The notes beneath the pieces are model-generated. The model saw only the letters and a program-made list of their open reading frames with translations, was not told where the DNA came from and searched no databases. This document shows, piece by piece, positions 33,780-44,243 of a stretch of 64,000 nucleotides of DNA; positions within the stretch are counted from its first letter, which is position 1, and each line of letters begins with the position of its first letter. The position numbers and the translations under genes are program-made. The DNA lies in contig CM055277.1 of NCBI GenBank assembly GCA_029237695.1, forward strand, positions 38,846,242 to 38,910,241, read 5' to 3'. The DNA comes from Conchocele bisecta. Taxonomy: Eukaryota > Mollusca > Bivalvia > Lucinida > Thyasiridae.

Positions 33780-34312
33780 GGCAGTTTGAGTTAACAAGTG
33801 TCGACTAGTATGCACAATACACATGATACACATTGCTGGAACTAGTACACTGGTCAGCTTCCTGTGGGCATGGCAGCTAGTTGCAAAATAATCTGCCAAC
33901 AGAATAACGTTATTTCGAAAATAACAATGGCTCATTATCACTAACAATAGCAGGATACTACGTGGTTGAGCGCATGCTAAATTATACCGATTCAGTCAAT
34001 TTGGCCCTTGTTAGGAAGGTAAAAGTGCCATTTTCTGTTAAAAGATCTTATATTTAGGAAATGATCTACATTACAACAGACTCCCAATACCAATTTTAAT
34101 ATAAGTAAAGAGTTTTTACTGGATAAACAATTATTGCCGGGGCTCCCAATGAATTCAGATCATACCCCTGCAATAAGTGTTTAGAACGACTTTCCAGTTG
34201 TCACAGGCTCAGTAGTTCTATGTGGCGTTTCATGTCTATGCATGTGCAAAGGTCATGAAAATATTCCAAATGGTATCGAGTTATGCTAAATTGCGAATGA
34301 TGTACGTATGTT
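33780..34312. other. Intron, nothing recognised
   Basis: AT-rich sequence without strong repeats, followed by a loose hairpin-element fragment (TATGCATGTGCAAAGGTCAT) near 34235-34275. Confidence 0.5.
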
Positions 34313-34313
34313 A

Positions 34314-34965
34314 TAACTAGAAATGTGACCTGTCGGCACACGAATGCCCCCGGTGGCAGCCAAAGAATACGAGGCACATTTGAAAACACAGAGGGCCAGA
34401 GAAGCGTGGATTTGTCACAGCATGAAAGCAGACCATCAGAGCAATGGGTGTGTAAAATATCAAGCAGATCCATGCAAGGAAACAGACATTATAAGACACT
34501 TACCAGAGTTTCGAACACACCAAATATGTGACCTTGATCCTGGGCTTAGCGATCAAGGATTTTTCACAGGGCGGTAGAGGACATTATAGCAATGCGTGTG
34601 TGAAATATTAAGCAGATCCGTGCAAGGGAACAGAAATTTTAAGACATTTACCTGAGCGTTAAGGTTTTGAATACAACAAGTATGTAACCTTACCAGAGCG
34701 TTATGGTAATATGTGACCCTGGGCTTAGCAGGGGCATGGATTTGTCACAGGGCAGTAGAGGACCCATTAAAATAATGTGTGTGTGAAATATCAAGCAGAC
34801 GAGTGCAAGGAAACAGAAAGAAATTATAAGACATTTACCGGAGCGTTAAGGTTTCGGGACGGACGTACGGACGTACGGACGTACGGACGTACGGACATAC
34901 CGACGCCGGTAACACGATATGCCCTCAACTCAAAATTTGGTGGCGGGGCCATAATAGCGTTAGTA
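34314..34965 (+). mobile_element. Hairpin-ended element with units related to 0.6-1.8 kb
   Basis: Left end: ACTAGAAATGTGACCTGTCG and GCACACGAATGCCCCC. Three units follow: GTGGATTTGTCACAG, AATATCAAGCAGATCC and ATAAGACATTTACC. The tail is a run of GGACGTAC, and the end is ATATGCCCTCAACT and GGCGGGGCCATAATAGC. Another 5' end of this family lies at 45070. Confidence 0.65.
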
Positions 34966-35025
34966 ATAATAATTATTTTTTACTTTCTTTTTTCAGGTCA
35001 CCCATAGGGTTATATATATACAGTG

Positions 35026-36073
35026 AAATCGCGACGGCTCGAAATGCCACGGGCCTGCATATTTTGTTTCAGTGATCGCATCTTTCGAGCCATCGCATCT
35101 TGCGATTTTGGTATATTTGTCGACTACTGTACCCGTCGGATTTAGGAAATAACGAAGCATAATAGAGTGTATCCATGTTTTAGATGATAATAGTATTTAT
35201 TCGCAGATTAAAGTTATCGTGACATTAAATAAACTCTTTATTTCAATTATTATCAAATGATCAAAGGAGAAAAGCTCCAGTATTTACTATAAATAGTGGC
35301 GCGCGTGCTTTACTTAATGTGTGACCAGTGTAAACGCTGATCAACTTGCAGACTCCTGCAACTTGATATGTGTTTACTATTTCACTATAATATTATTCAT
35401 CATGAATCGAGGACGAACATTTCAGGTCCTGAACTGAATGTGCAGGCCGATTTAATGCTGCACTGATCGGACATTCAGTAGAGCAAATCTTTTTTGTCAA
35501 GACCAGTCATCTCTGCCTAACTAGGAAGTGCTGTATTATTAATGGACGTTTTTCATTGTAACTCCCAGATAGCCACACGAATAACACAAGAACTAGAACG
35601 TGGGTTACTAGGGTTCCAACTCCACTTGAACCCGATACTCGGGTTACTCGACGAGTATAACATGTGAGTTACCAGGAAAAACGACCAATGAGTTAAGACA
35701 GACTATTAAATGCGCCAAGTGGCCGAAGCCCAGAATATTGAATAAATCGCCGTATATCGTTGATCGCAATCAACAACGTTAACGATCAAATTGCACCACT
35801 CTAGGCAATTAACTGGACTTGTAAAGAAACCACATTCATAGACAGGTTGAGCGGGACTCGGTCTTTGATCGTAATAAGTCGGACGCGGAGGTGTGAAAAT
35901 TAGCCAAACACAAACTTCGACATGACTTTTGAGTCATCGTATAGCAAAATAGCGAGAAATGAGTCCGCGGGACCATCACATGTAAATTACATTAAACATA
36001 TAAGGAAAATTATCGGAACCGCGATGCTATTTCGAGCGAGGCCATCATTACGAGCCATCGCGATTTCACTGTA
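35026..36073. mobile_element. TA-flanked mariner/pogo-like element (CAGTGAAATCGCGA ends)
   Basis: The left end is TACAGTGAAATCGCGACGGC; the right end is the inverse, GCCATCGCGATTTCACTGTA. Inner GAGCCATCGCATCTTGCG and TTTCGAGC are repeated in both ends. TA at both borders fits Tc1/mariner-type duplication. About 1.05 kb, no transposase frame. Confidence 0.78.
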
Positions 36074-36539
36074 TGTTCAGAAAACCAATACAAATCTACT
36101 GTAAATCTATTACCAGCTGCGTTGCTCGCATTTCATACACGTCTGACGGTCCGAGACCCCGGGCTTTAATGTTGACTGACCCTCGTACACAGAAAAAACA
36201 TGTTGATAAGCTTTAGTGAAAATCGTATTTTTTTAGTAATTGTGATGACAAGGTTGTGTGGACAGCAGATTGTGGGAAAGCAGAATCTATATGCTGCCTC
36301 AAAAACAGTTTTACAGATCTTAAGCATCTCGGAAAGAAAATTCCAATGCTGTAACAACCAAGCCACTCACCATAAAGACATGAATATCTTACCTTTTACT
36401 GTAGAGGAATTTGACTCTGGCCGTCCTTTCATAGTTTATTTGCCTTGTCGTGTACTGAAACATAAGTTGCCATGCATGTCATAATAAATGAAAGCTTGTC
36501 ACCTGCTCATGTTATTAAACTAGTCTGTGGTGATCTGTT

Positions 36540-36790
36540 GATTTTATTTATTGGTGTTTAAAGCCGGGCCAACGGGTTTGATCCCACATGTAACCTGCTA
36601 ACTGGGGAGAAAATCCTAAAAACCAGAACAGAATATTTACATCGCAATAAATATACCCGGTATATTCAGCCCAGAAATTAGAATAACCTGACCTGGTGCC
36701 AGGTCCATACCACACAAAAGTGTACAACAATGCCAAAAACAAAGGACCAAACCAGGTATCCGTTTGGGATACCGGTAAGGATGCATCCTG
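36540..36790 (+). mobile_element. SINE-like family, copy with internal deletion
   Basis: TTTATTTATTGGTGTTTAAA, GCCGGGCCAACGGGTTTGATCC (the CCTATCAACAGC stretch is missing), ATTCAGCCCAGAAATTAGA and CCTGGTGCCAGGTCCATACC, then AACCAGGTATCCG. Confidence 0.75.
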
Positions 36791-37705
36791 ATCGCTAAAT
36801 CAAAGGCGTCATCAGGGGTGGGTGGGGTGGGGTGGTGGGGATTTCATGGGGTTCGTTTGAACCCCCCTTTTTGAGCCAACATTATTTTTTTAAACTAAAA
36901 TTGGCAAAAAGAAAATTATTTTTGCTCATTTCTCGATTTGTGCGACTTTTATAGGTTAACTTTCATCATCGAATAGTTGAATGACTTTTTCTGTTTTATA
37001 TTGCGCTTTATAATATGATTTTTTTTATTTTCGACACCCACCCCCCCTTCTGAAAAGCTGGCAACGCCCCTGTAAATTACCCATCGCATGCTTCCATCTG
37101 CCACCCACCTGTGGTGTTCTGTAGCTTGGTTGGATTTTTGTTTGGATTTGTTGATGTTGACGGTTTAGGAATGGATTTTCAATGTCAATATTCCCGATAT
37201 ATAATATGGAAAATGAACATTCTAAATCGCAAAACTCAAGATATTTCTTTGAGAATATCAAAATGTCCAACATTTTCAACTACATGTAGTTGTATAATAC
37301 AGCCGCGGGATATATGTGGGGGTGACCAGTTGATATACATTCTGGGCAGCATTAACAATACTGATCAATGTTGGAATTTGAGAACTAAACGTTTTCGATG
37401 CCATATTTGAAATTCAAAATGGCCATCACTAGATAATTATGTTATTATATCTTCATACATAATTAAGATTATAAATTAGCTTTGATGATCAAATGTTACT
37501 TCAGAACAGTACTAGCTTTGCATTGTGAGGCTCGGCTTAACATTCTAATATAAATTACCTAAATTTCCAAGATGACCACCTTAAAATGTAAGTACATGTA
37601 GGTAATAATATTCTATGTATATAAATCTAAGTGAATTTTTAAGTCGGTTGAAGAATGAAGAATAATTAGCGATTGTTTGCCAAAATAAACTACAAATGAA
37701 AAATA
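36791..37705. other. Intron, nothing recognised
   Basis: A G-rich patch (GGTGGGTGGGGTGGGGTGG) near 36820, a CCACCCACCTG SINE-tail remnant near 37095, and AT-rich unique sequence. The 36.2-36.5 kb frame on the plus strand lacks splice or family support. Confidence 0.45.
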
Positions 37706-37707
37706 AA

Positions 37708-38475
37708 ACTAGAAAATGTGGTCTGTCGACGCACTTAGGGACCCTATAGGTGATTTGAGAAACTGTTACAAAAAAGGAAATAAAAAAAAATTGAGGTGAT
37801 TTTGAGAAACTGGTACTTAAAAAAAACCACTAGAAAATTGTTTGTTAAACAAAATGCCACCACTGTTGAGCATTCATGAATACAACAGCAATCATTGAGT
37901 GAGCGATTGGAGAAAACATTATTTTCAGAGTCGAAAAAGGGGTATAACTGCGAATGGATTGTGGGACAGCACAAATGTTTAAGTTACGCACTCCTTGATG
38001 GTTTGGATGTAGACAGAGTATGAAGAGAATGTGCCAAAAACTGTAGAAGTAGTTCGCCGGACAAGAAAAACATTATTTCAGTGTCGAAAAAGATGGATCG
38101 GTGGGACAGCAACATTTTTACGCTACGCACTCATGCCCTTGATGTATACCGAGTATGAAGAGAATCAGTCAAAAACTATAAAAGTAGGTCGCTGGACAAG
38201 GTTCGATCCAGTATGTAACCTGCTGCATTGGGGAGAAAATCTCAAAATCAGGAACGGAATATTTACATCAAAATAAATATATATTCAGCCCTGAAATTAG
38301 AATAACCGGACCTGGTGCCAGGTCCATACCACACCATTTGGCCTCTTCCCCGAAAAGTCATAGGATTAGGAATAATCGTATTACACGCACAAGGGGTATA
38401 ACCAGATGGACAGACGGACGGACAGGGTAAACACTATATGCCACCGACAACTATCGTTGCGGTGGCATAATAAAC
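37708..38475 (+). mobile_element. Hairpin-element ends around a SINE fragment
   Basis: Left: ACTAGAAAATGTGGTCTGTC and GACGCACTTAGGG; two loose units with AAAAACATTATTTTCAGAG and GTATGAAGAGAAT. A SINE fragment (38207-38395) begins at GGTTCGATCCAG. The right end is GGACAGACGGACGGACAG, then TATATGCCACCGACAACTATC and GGTGGCATAATAAA (stem). Confidence 0.6.
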
Positions 38476-38515
38476 AGACAGACAGACAGACGGATGTACG
38501 ATCAGTAGCGAGGGT

Positions 38516-38958
38516 AATTGTATTAATGTTTGTTTGTTAGTTTATTTATTGGTATTTAACGGCCTATCAACAGATAAGGTCATGCAAGGCCGGGCAAACG
38601 GGTTCAATCCCATTTTAACCTGCTGCATTGGGGAGAAAATCCCAAAATCAGAACGAAATATTTACATGTACATCGAGAAAAAATATGTTCAGCCCTGAAA
38701 TTAGAATAATCTGACCTGGTGCCAGGTCCATACAATACCAAAGTCATTTGGCCCCTTCCCCTAAAATAGGATTACGAATTATCGTAATACTCACATAAGG
38801 AGAATAACCAGATTCAACTGTCACATACAAAATGACAAAGACGTACATGTATGTGAGGGCCAAACCAGGTCTCCAGTCAGGATTCCAGTAAGGATGAACC
38901 CAGATCGTTAAATTACCCATCGCAGGCTCTCACCTGCCACCCACAATTGTATTAATGT
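38516..38958 (+). mobile_element. SINE-like insertion with 14-bp target-site duplication
   Basis: The element (38530-38944) is flanked by AATTGTATTAATGT at 38516-38529 and 38945-38958. It reads TTTATTTATTGGTATTTAAC, GGCCTATCAACAG, GGTTCAATCCC (B-box-like), ATTCAGCCCTGAAATTAGA, CCTGGTGCCAGGTCCATAC, then CACCTGCCACCCAC at the 3' end. A paralogous uninterrupted site exists at 39880-39930, confirming the borders. Retrotransposition is inferred from the long duplication; a tRNA origin is only suggested by the B-box. Confidence 0.85.
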
Positions 38959-39046
38959 GGAAGGATGTATCATTACTAAGTATTGTTACATGGTTTCCGT
39001 TGTTTGCACATATCTGCTGTTTGCATATGGCTTTAGGCAATGCTCA

Positions 39047-39156
39047 TTCCGGGGCCGCGTGTAATGGAAGTGCCTTCATGACGTCACTACGCGGAAGTGC
39101 CTTCATGACGTCACTACTTCATGACGTTCATGACATTCAGGACGCGGCCCCGGAAT
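39047..39156. repeat. Foldback with two TGACGTCA sites
   Basis: ATTCCGGGGCCGCGT at 39047 pairs with ACGCGGCCCCGGAAT at 39142. Inside, GGAAGTGCCTTCATGACGTC is duplicated in tandem, giving two CRE-like TGACGTCA palindromes. Regulatory activity is not shown. Confidence 0.7.
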
Positions 39157-39268
39157 ATGAATACCGAAAATTATCTACGTGAATGGGACGATTTATAAAA
39201 GTACTGAAAATACTGAATATAATGCTCAAATTACATCAGTTTTTTTGTTGGAAATGTAACAATAACAT

Positions 39269-39412
39269 TTGATCATGTCCAGCCGTGTGCAAACGTTTGC
39301 TGTGGCCCTCGGGAACTGTTTGAAACCGCGGCCTGCGGCCTTGGGTTCAAACAGTTCCCGAGGGCCACAGCGAACGTTTGCACACTGCTGGACATGATCA
39401 AACCTTATAATG
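39269..39412. repeat. Long palindrome, ~65-bp arms
   Basis: TTTGATCATGTCCAGC, GTGTGCAAACGTTTGCTGTG and GCCCTCGGGAACTGTTTGAA, then the inverse with two or three mismatches. The centre is CCGCGGCCTGCGGCC. Confidence 0.93.
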
Positions 39413-39429
39413 CATCATGTGCAACATGT

Positions 39430-39773
39430 TTGTTTGTTTGTTATTGGTGTTTATTCGCCCATCAACAGCTAAGGTCATGTAAGACCGGGCAAACGGGTTC
39501 GATCACGTTTTAACCTGCTGTATTGGGGGCAAAATCCCAAAATCAGAATGGAATATTTACATCGAGAAAAAATATATTCAGCCCTGAAATTAGAAAAACC
39601 TGACCTGGTGCCAGGTCCAAACCACACCAAGTCGCTTGGCCCCTTCCCCGAAAATAGGATTACGAATATTCGTAATACTCACATAAGGGGTATAACCAGA
39701 CTCAACTGTCACATACAAAATGCCAAAGACGTATGTGAGGGCCAAACCAGGTCTGCTCCCACCTGCCACCCAC
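39430..39773 (+). mobile_element. SINE-like family, near-full copy
   Basis: GTTTGTTTGTTATTGGTGTT, ATCAACAGCTAAGGTCATGT, GGGTTCGATCACG, ATTCAGCCCTGAAATTAGA, CCTGGTGCCAGGTCCA, GGGGTATAACCAGACTCAAC, AACCAGGTCTG and CACCTGCCACCCACAATA. Its target duplication is not clear. Confidence 0.82.
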
Positions 39774-39931
39774 AATATAAAGATATTAGCTGAAGGCAAA
39801 CAGAAATTATAGGTGATTTGTGAAACTCGTACAAAAACTTTCAAAAAAATAAACAGACAGATGGAAGGACGTACACAATCAGTAGCGAGGGTACATGTAA
39901 TTGTATTAATGTGGAAGGATGTATAGTTACT

Positions 39932-40237
39932 ATAGGAATGAATGGCCTTTTTGTGGAATTTATCAGGGTATAAACTTGGAAAAGTCGCGGGAATACTGGA
40001 CGAAGACCGGAAGGCCTCGTCCAGTATTCCCGCGACTTTTCCAAGTTTATATCCCCGATAAATTCCACAAAAAGGCCATTCATTCCTTATAATTCCAGCA
40101 TTTGAAATAAATTCATCAAGAAAATGTGTTTATTTTCCGTTTTTTTAATAATTATTTTAACTGCGCCTCACGGTTACGGAAAGTAGTTCGGCATGGAGTT
40201 TATTGGGATATAAATTTTGGACGGAGACTTGCAACGG
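39932..40237. mobile_element. Palindrome-ended element, copy 2 (inverted relative to 8.8 kb)
   Basis: Palindrome 39934-40090 (GGAATGAATGGCCTTTTTG ... inverse), then AATTCCAGCATTTGAAATAA, GTGTTTATTTTCCG, CGGCATGGAGTTTATTGGG and GGACGGAGACTTGCAACGG. The same order is found inverted at 8780-9087. Total about 305 bp. Confidence 0.88.
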
Positions 40238-40378
40238 ACCAATCAAATGTTAGGGAATTGTGTAAATATTTGTGTGCTGGAATTATTAAGTAATGCATGT
40301 GTGCAATATGAAGATATTAGCTGAAGGCAAACAGAAATTATAGGTGATTTGCGAAAGTGGTACAAAAACTTTAAAAAA

Positions 40379-40655
40379 ATAGAAAATGTGTTCATAGAAT
40401 ACGGATGCCCCACATACCGCTTTGATAAGAAACAAGTCAAAATTCTAAGTCCAAAAGGGGAGATAATCCATAATCCATGATTTTGCGCATCTACTCATCA
40501 TAAGGAAGCTACATACCAAGTTTCAGGTCTGTAGCTAGTACGGTTTAAATTTTTTACAACTTACAAGATTGGGACGGAAGGACGGACGGGGCGGACGGAC
40601 AAGGGTTAACACTAAATGCCCCCCTCCACTATCGTGGTAGGGCATAATAATAATG
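40379..40655 (+). mobile_element. Hairpin-ended element family H, compact copy
   Basis: Left: ATAGAAAATGTGTTCATAGA and ATACGGATGCCCCACATACC. One body unit follows, then a GGACGGACGGGGCGGACGG tail, and the end TATGCCC-like stem AATGCCCCCCTCCACTATCG and TGGTAGGGCATAATAATAA. It shows that the minimal family H unit is about 275 bp. From 40656 to 41218 no gene apart from exon 2 is seen. Confidence 0.72.
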
Positions 40656-41218
40656 GACGGACAGACAGAGCAAACAAAACCTATAAGACACCGCCGATTT
40701 TCGGAAAGCCCTAACAAAAAAGGTTTTACTGAATAATTGCCATATTTAATAACTATTAAATTGGATTGATTAATCATAACATATTCACAGTAAAAGAACC
40801 AAAGTACATGTTTTTGGTACAATATACAGTTACAAAGGAGTGACTGTGTATATATTTCTTTCTGAGTATTTCAGGCAGTGTTTCAGCATCAGTATTTGTA
40901 AAAGGATTTAGACGGATAAATGGTAAAATGTGTGGAAAAATTACACATATTTCTGAAGACATTTAATTTGTCAACTAATACTAGCTTGTGTTTGTGGGTT
41001 GATATTGTATAATGATATATGTACATTGTAATACTTTATCACATACTAATAACTAGTGCCATTGTCATTATCAACACATACTACTACCTGGGTTACACAT
41101 GTAATCAATTTGATGATATACATGTACACGATGGCCCTGAATTAACAGTGAAGTAACAGTGATTACATGAAAAGTGCCAATCTGGAGACAAGTGAAGTAA
41201 CAGTGCCGAGCCTTAAAC

Positions 41219-41288
41219 GTCTTCCTGCTGCCATCTGGTGCCTTCTTCAGCTGTTTTGTACTAGGGACAGGATAGTATGTTGTTACCT
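41219..41288 (-). CDS. Exon 2: small basic linker exon
   Basis: The acceptor is AACTTTTCAG, and the phase-1 base left by exon 1 completes AAG (Lys). It encodes VTTYYPVPSTKQLKK, then APDGSRK (residues about 1377-1398), Lys/Arg-rich at its end. The exon 3 side needs two bases; AC|GTTTAAG at 41217-41219 supplies them and rebuilds ACG (Thr) before KLVYEF. That donor is weak, and the frame is open well past it, so either another donor plus an unseen exon is used, or this site is correct. Skipping the exon breaks frame with exon 3. The basic stretch could be a nuclear localisation signal. Confidence 0.6.
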
Positions 41289-41626
41289 CTGAAAAGTTGC
41301 CAGTAGATATCATCATGAATTATACAATATTTTACAGGCAAAGTAACTATTCAAGGCCATCCATAATTATATCTCCGTTTCCTGTAACCCGACCGACCCG
41401 CTAGAAACGGTGCGACCCGATTTTTTTTATTGCAATTTCGTTTACAATTTTTTTTTTACAAATATTTTTTTTTATTTTTTATTTTTCATTTAGTGCTACA
41501 GTGGGTTAAAAGGGTTAATATAATCTCTGGCCCTAAATGGTATACATGTTCATACAACAACACATACAGCAATTGACATACTTGTATTGCAAGACTTGCA
41601 ATATTGAATTTAAAAATGTATTTACT

Positions 41627-42945
41627 ACATGTACACTTAATCAGCGCAAACACAAGACTACATGTACACTTAATCAGCGTAAACACAAGACTACATGTAC
41701 ACTTAATCAGCGTAAACACAAGACTACATGTACACTTAATCAGCGTAAACACAAGACTACATGTACACTTAATCAGCGTAAACACAAGACTACATGTACA
41801 ATTAACAGCGTAAACACAAGACTACATGTACACTTAATCAGCATAAACACAAGACAAACATGTACACTTAATCACGTTAAACACAAGACTACATGTACAC
41901 TTAATCAGCGTAAACACAAGACTACATGTACACTTAATCAGCGTAAACACAAGACTACATGTACACTTAATCAGCATAAACACAAGACTACATGTACACT
42001 TAATCAGCGTAAACACAAGACTTCATGTCATGTACACTTAATCAGCATAAACACAAGACTACATGTACACTTAATCAGCATAAACACAAGACTACATGTA
42101 CACTTAATCAGCATAAACACAAGACTACATGTACACTTAATCAGCATAAACACAAGACTACATGTACACTTAATCAGCGTAAACACAAGACTACATGTAC
42201 ACTTAATCAGCGCAAACACAAGACTACATGTACACTTAATCAGCGTAAACACAAGACTACATGTACACTTAATCAGCATAAACACAAGACTACATGACAC
42301 TTAATCAGCATAAACACAAGACTACATGTACACTTAATCAGCGTAAACACAAGACTACATGTACACTTAATCATAAAACACAAGACTACATGTACACTTA
42401 ATCAGCGTAAACACAAGACTACATGTACACTTTTAATCAGCGTAAACACAAACTACATGTACACGTAATGCAGCGTAAACACAAGACTACATGTACACTT
42501 AATCAGCATAAACACAAGACTACATGTACACTTAATCAGCGTAAACACAAGACTACATGTACACTTAATCAGCATAAACACAAGACTACATGATGTACAC
42601 TTAATCAGCGTAAACACAAGACTACATGTACACTTAATCAGCATAAACAACAAGACTACATGTACACTTAATCAGCTAAACACAAGACTACATGTACACT
42701 TAATCAGCGTAAACACAAGACTACATGTACACTTAATCAGCATAAACACAAGACTACATGTACACTTAATCAGCATAAACACAAGACTACATGTACACTT
42801 AATCAGCGTAAACACAAGACTACATGTACACTTAATCAGCATAAACACAAGACTACATGATGTACACTTAATCAGCGTAAACACAAGACTACATGTACAC
42901 TTAATCAGCATAAACACAAGACTACATGTACACTTAATCAGGTTC
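41627..42945 (+). repeat. 33-bp satellite array, ~40 units
   Basis: The unit is TACATGTACACTTAATCAGC plus GTAAACACAAGAC, with GTAAAC/ATAAAC alternation. Because 33 is divisible by three, it gives long open frames on both strands (11-residue repeats); these are artefacts. A few units carry 1-6 bp indels (41860, 42022, 42370, 42460). It lies in intron 1, about 340 bp upstream of exon 2. Confidence 0.97.
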
Positions 42946-42949
42946 AGCG

Positions 42950-44240
42950 CTACACACATTTAAAGGAATATTTTTGATATTGTTTTGTCATTTATGTTGA
43001 ACGATAAACACAAACAAGTTGTTATTATAATATCAGAAACATCTATTGTATAGTTATAAACCGTGTTGAAAAAAAGTAAGAATATAAGTTGATCATCGGT
43101 GAGTGCCTCACCCACGAAGTTCAAGTTCACCCGAATGATACAGGGTGCTTTGCAACAAATCAGAAGATATGCAACATTTTGACGTATGTCCAAAATTGTT
43201 TAAGCCTAAGACGATACAGAGGACGACGATGCCTAACCCAAAGTGACCACTATTTCTCGCCTTTTGATGACGTCAGCAACATGCGACGTTCATTTTGGCG
43301 TCACCAGGACTGTTTGTTGATGACATTGACATCTGTAGCAAGTACGGTAAGTTTTACCAGTTACAAGGCAAAATTGGGAAATTCTAAGTCGAAAAGGGTG
43401 AGATAATCCATGACCCGGGTGTCAAATAAAAAATCGAAACTAGAGCACAGTAAATGGCCCGCCATCGCAATATAGGCCCACTTTTCCCCAATGCTAAGCC
43501 GAAAATGATAATCCATGACCCGGGGTCAAATCGAAATTCACTTTGTGCATCTACACACCATAAGGAAGGCAAACACCAAGTTTTAAGTCCTACCTATCAC
43601 ATGACGGACGGACATCATATATACAGTACCAAATTGTCGTAGATTGTCTATATCACATGCCCATGGGCTTGTATTCGGTTATGTTACATGTAAAAGCCAG
43701 CTAGCAAGTTTTGAAGTTATGCGACGCACGTTTCAGTCCTTTACGACAAGCATACACGCTGCTCCTGATCTTGAAAATAATGTGACATTGTGTTCAGTCA
43801 GGGGAATCTGATATAGTAATGGTAAACTCGTCATTGATTGTTATAGCGCCAAACAGTCCTATATAATTAATGCTTGGCAACATATTTGATTGCATAGGTC
43901 ATTTTACCATTTGCAGAACGCACTCTTTAATTATGGATACGAACATGAATTGCAGATTGAATTGTAGTCTAGCAAACATATTGAACTTCCAACGAGACGT
44001 TGCTGAATAAATGCTATATTCTGCAAGTTATGGCGTCCATCTTGAACTACAAATACGGCGAATCAAAAATATGTGTTCATTGTTGTACACAATATATCAC
44101 AAATGTATAACATACTACATGAAATAAGACTCCTATTGTAAGCTGCGTTTGGCAGAACAAAGTTAAATTTAAACTACTCACATATTCTTCCACAAATTAA
44201 TTTGGTGGCCATCTTGAACACCAATTGATTTGCATATGTG
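42950..44240. other. Intron with decayed repeat fragments
   Basis: Family H-type fragments (AAAGGGTGAGATAATCCATG and CCCGGGGTCAAATCGAAATT) at 43380-43610. The rest is AT-rich and unremarkable, with no exon signal found. Confidence 0.5.
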
Positions 44241-44243
44241 TGA

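Noticed and set aside
36200..36484. 94-codon plus-strand frame and a minus-strand acceptor near 36350
   Set aside because: I tested the minus-strand segment as an exon between exons 2 and 3; its phases do not fit, and neither strand has a convincing domain.
41537..42304. 255-codon plus-strand frame
   Set aside because: It is the translation of the 33-bp satellite; the opposite strand is equally open and no start context, splice site or non-repeat domain is present.
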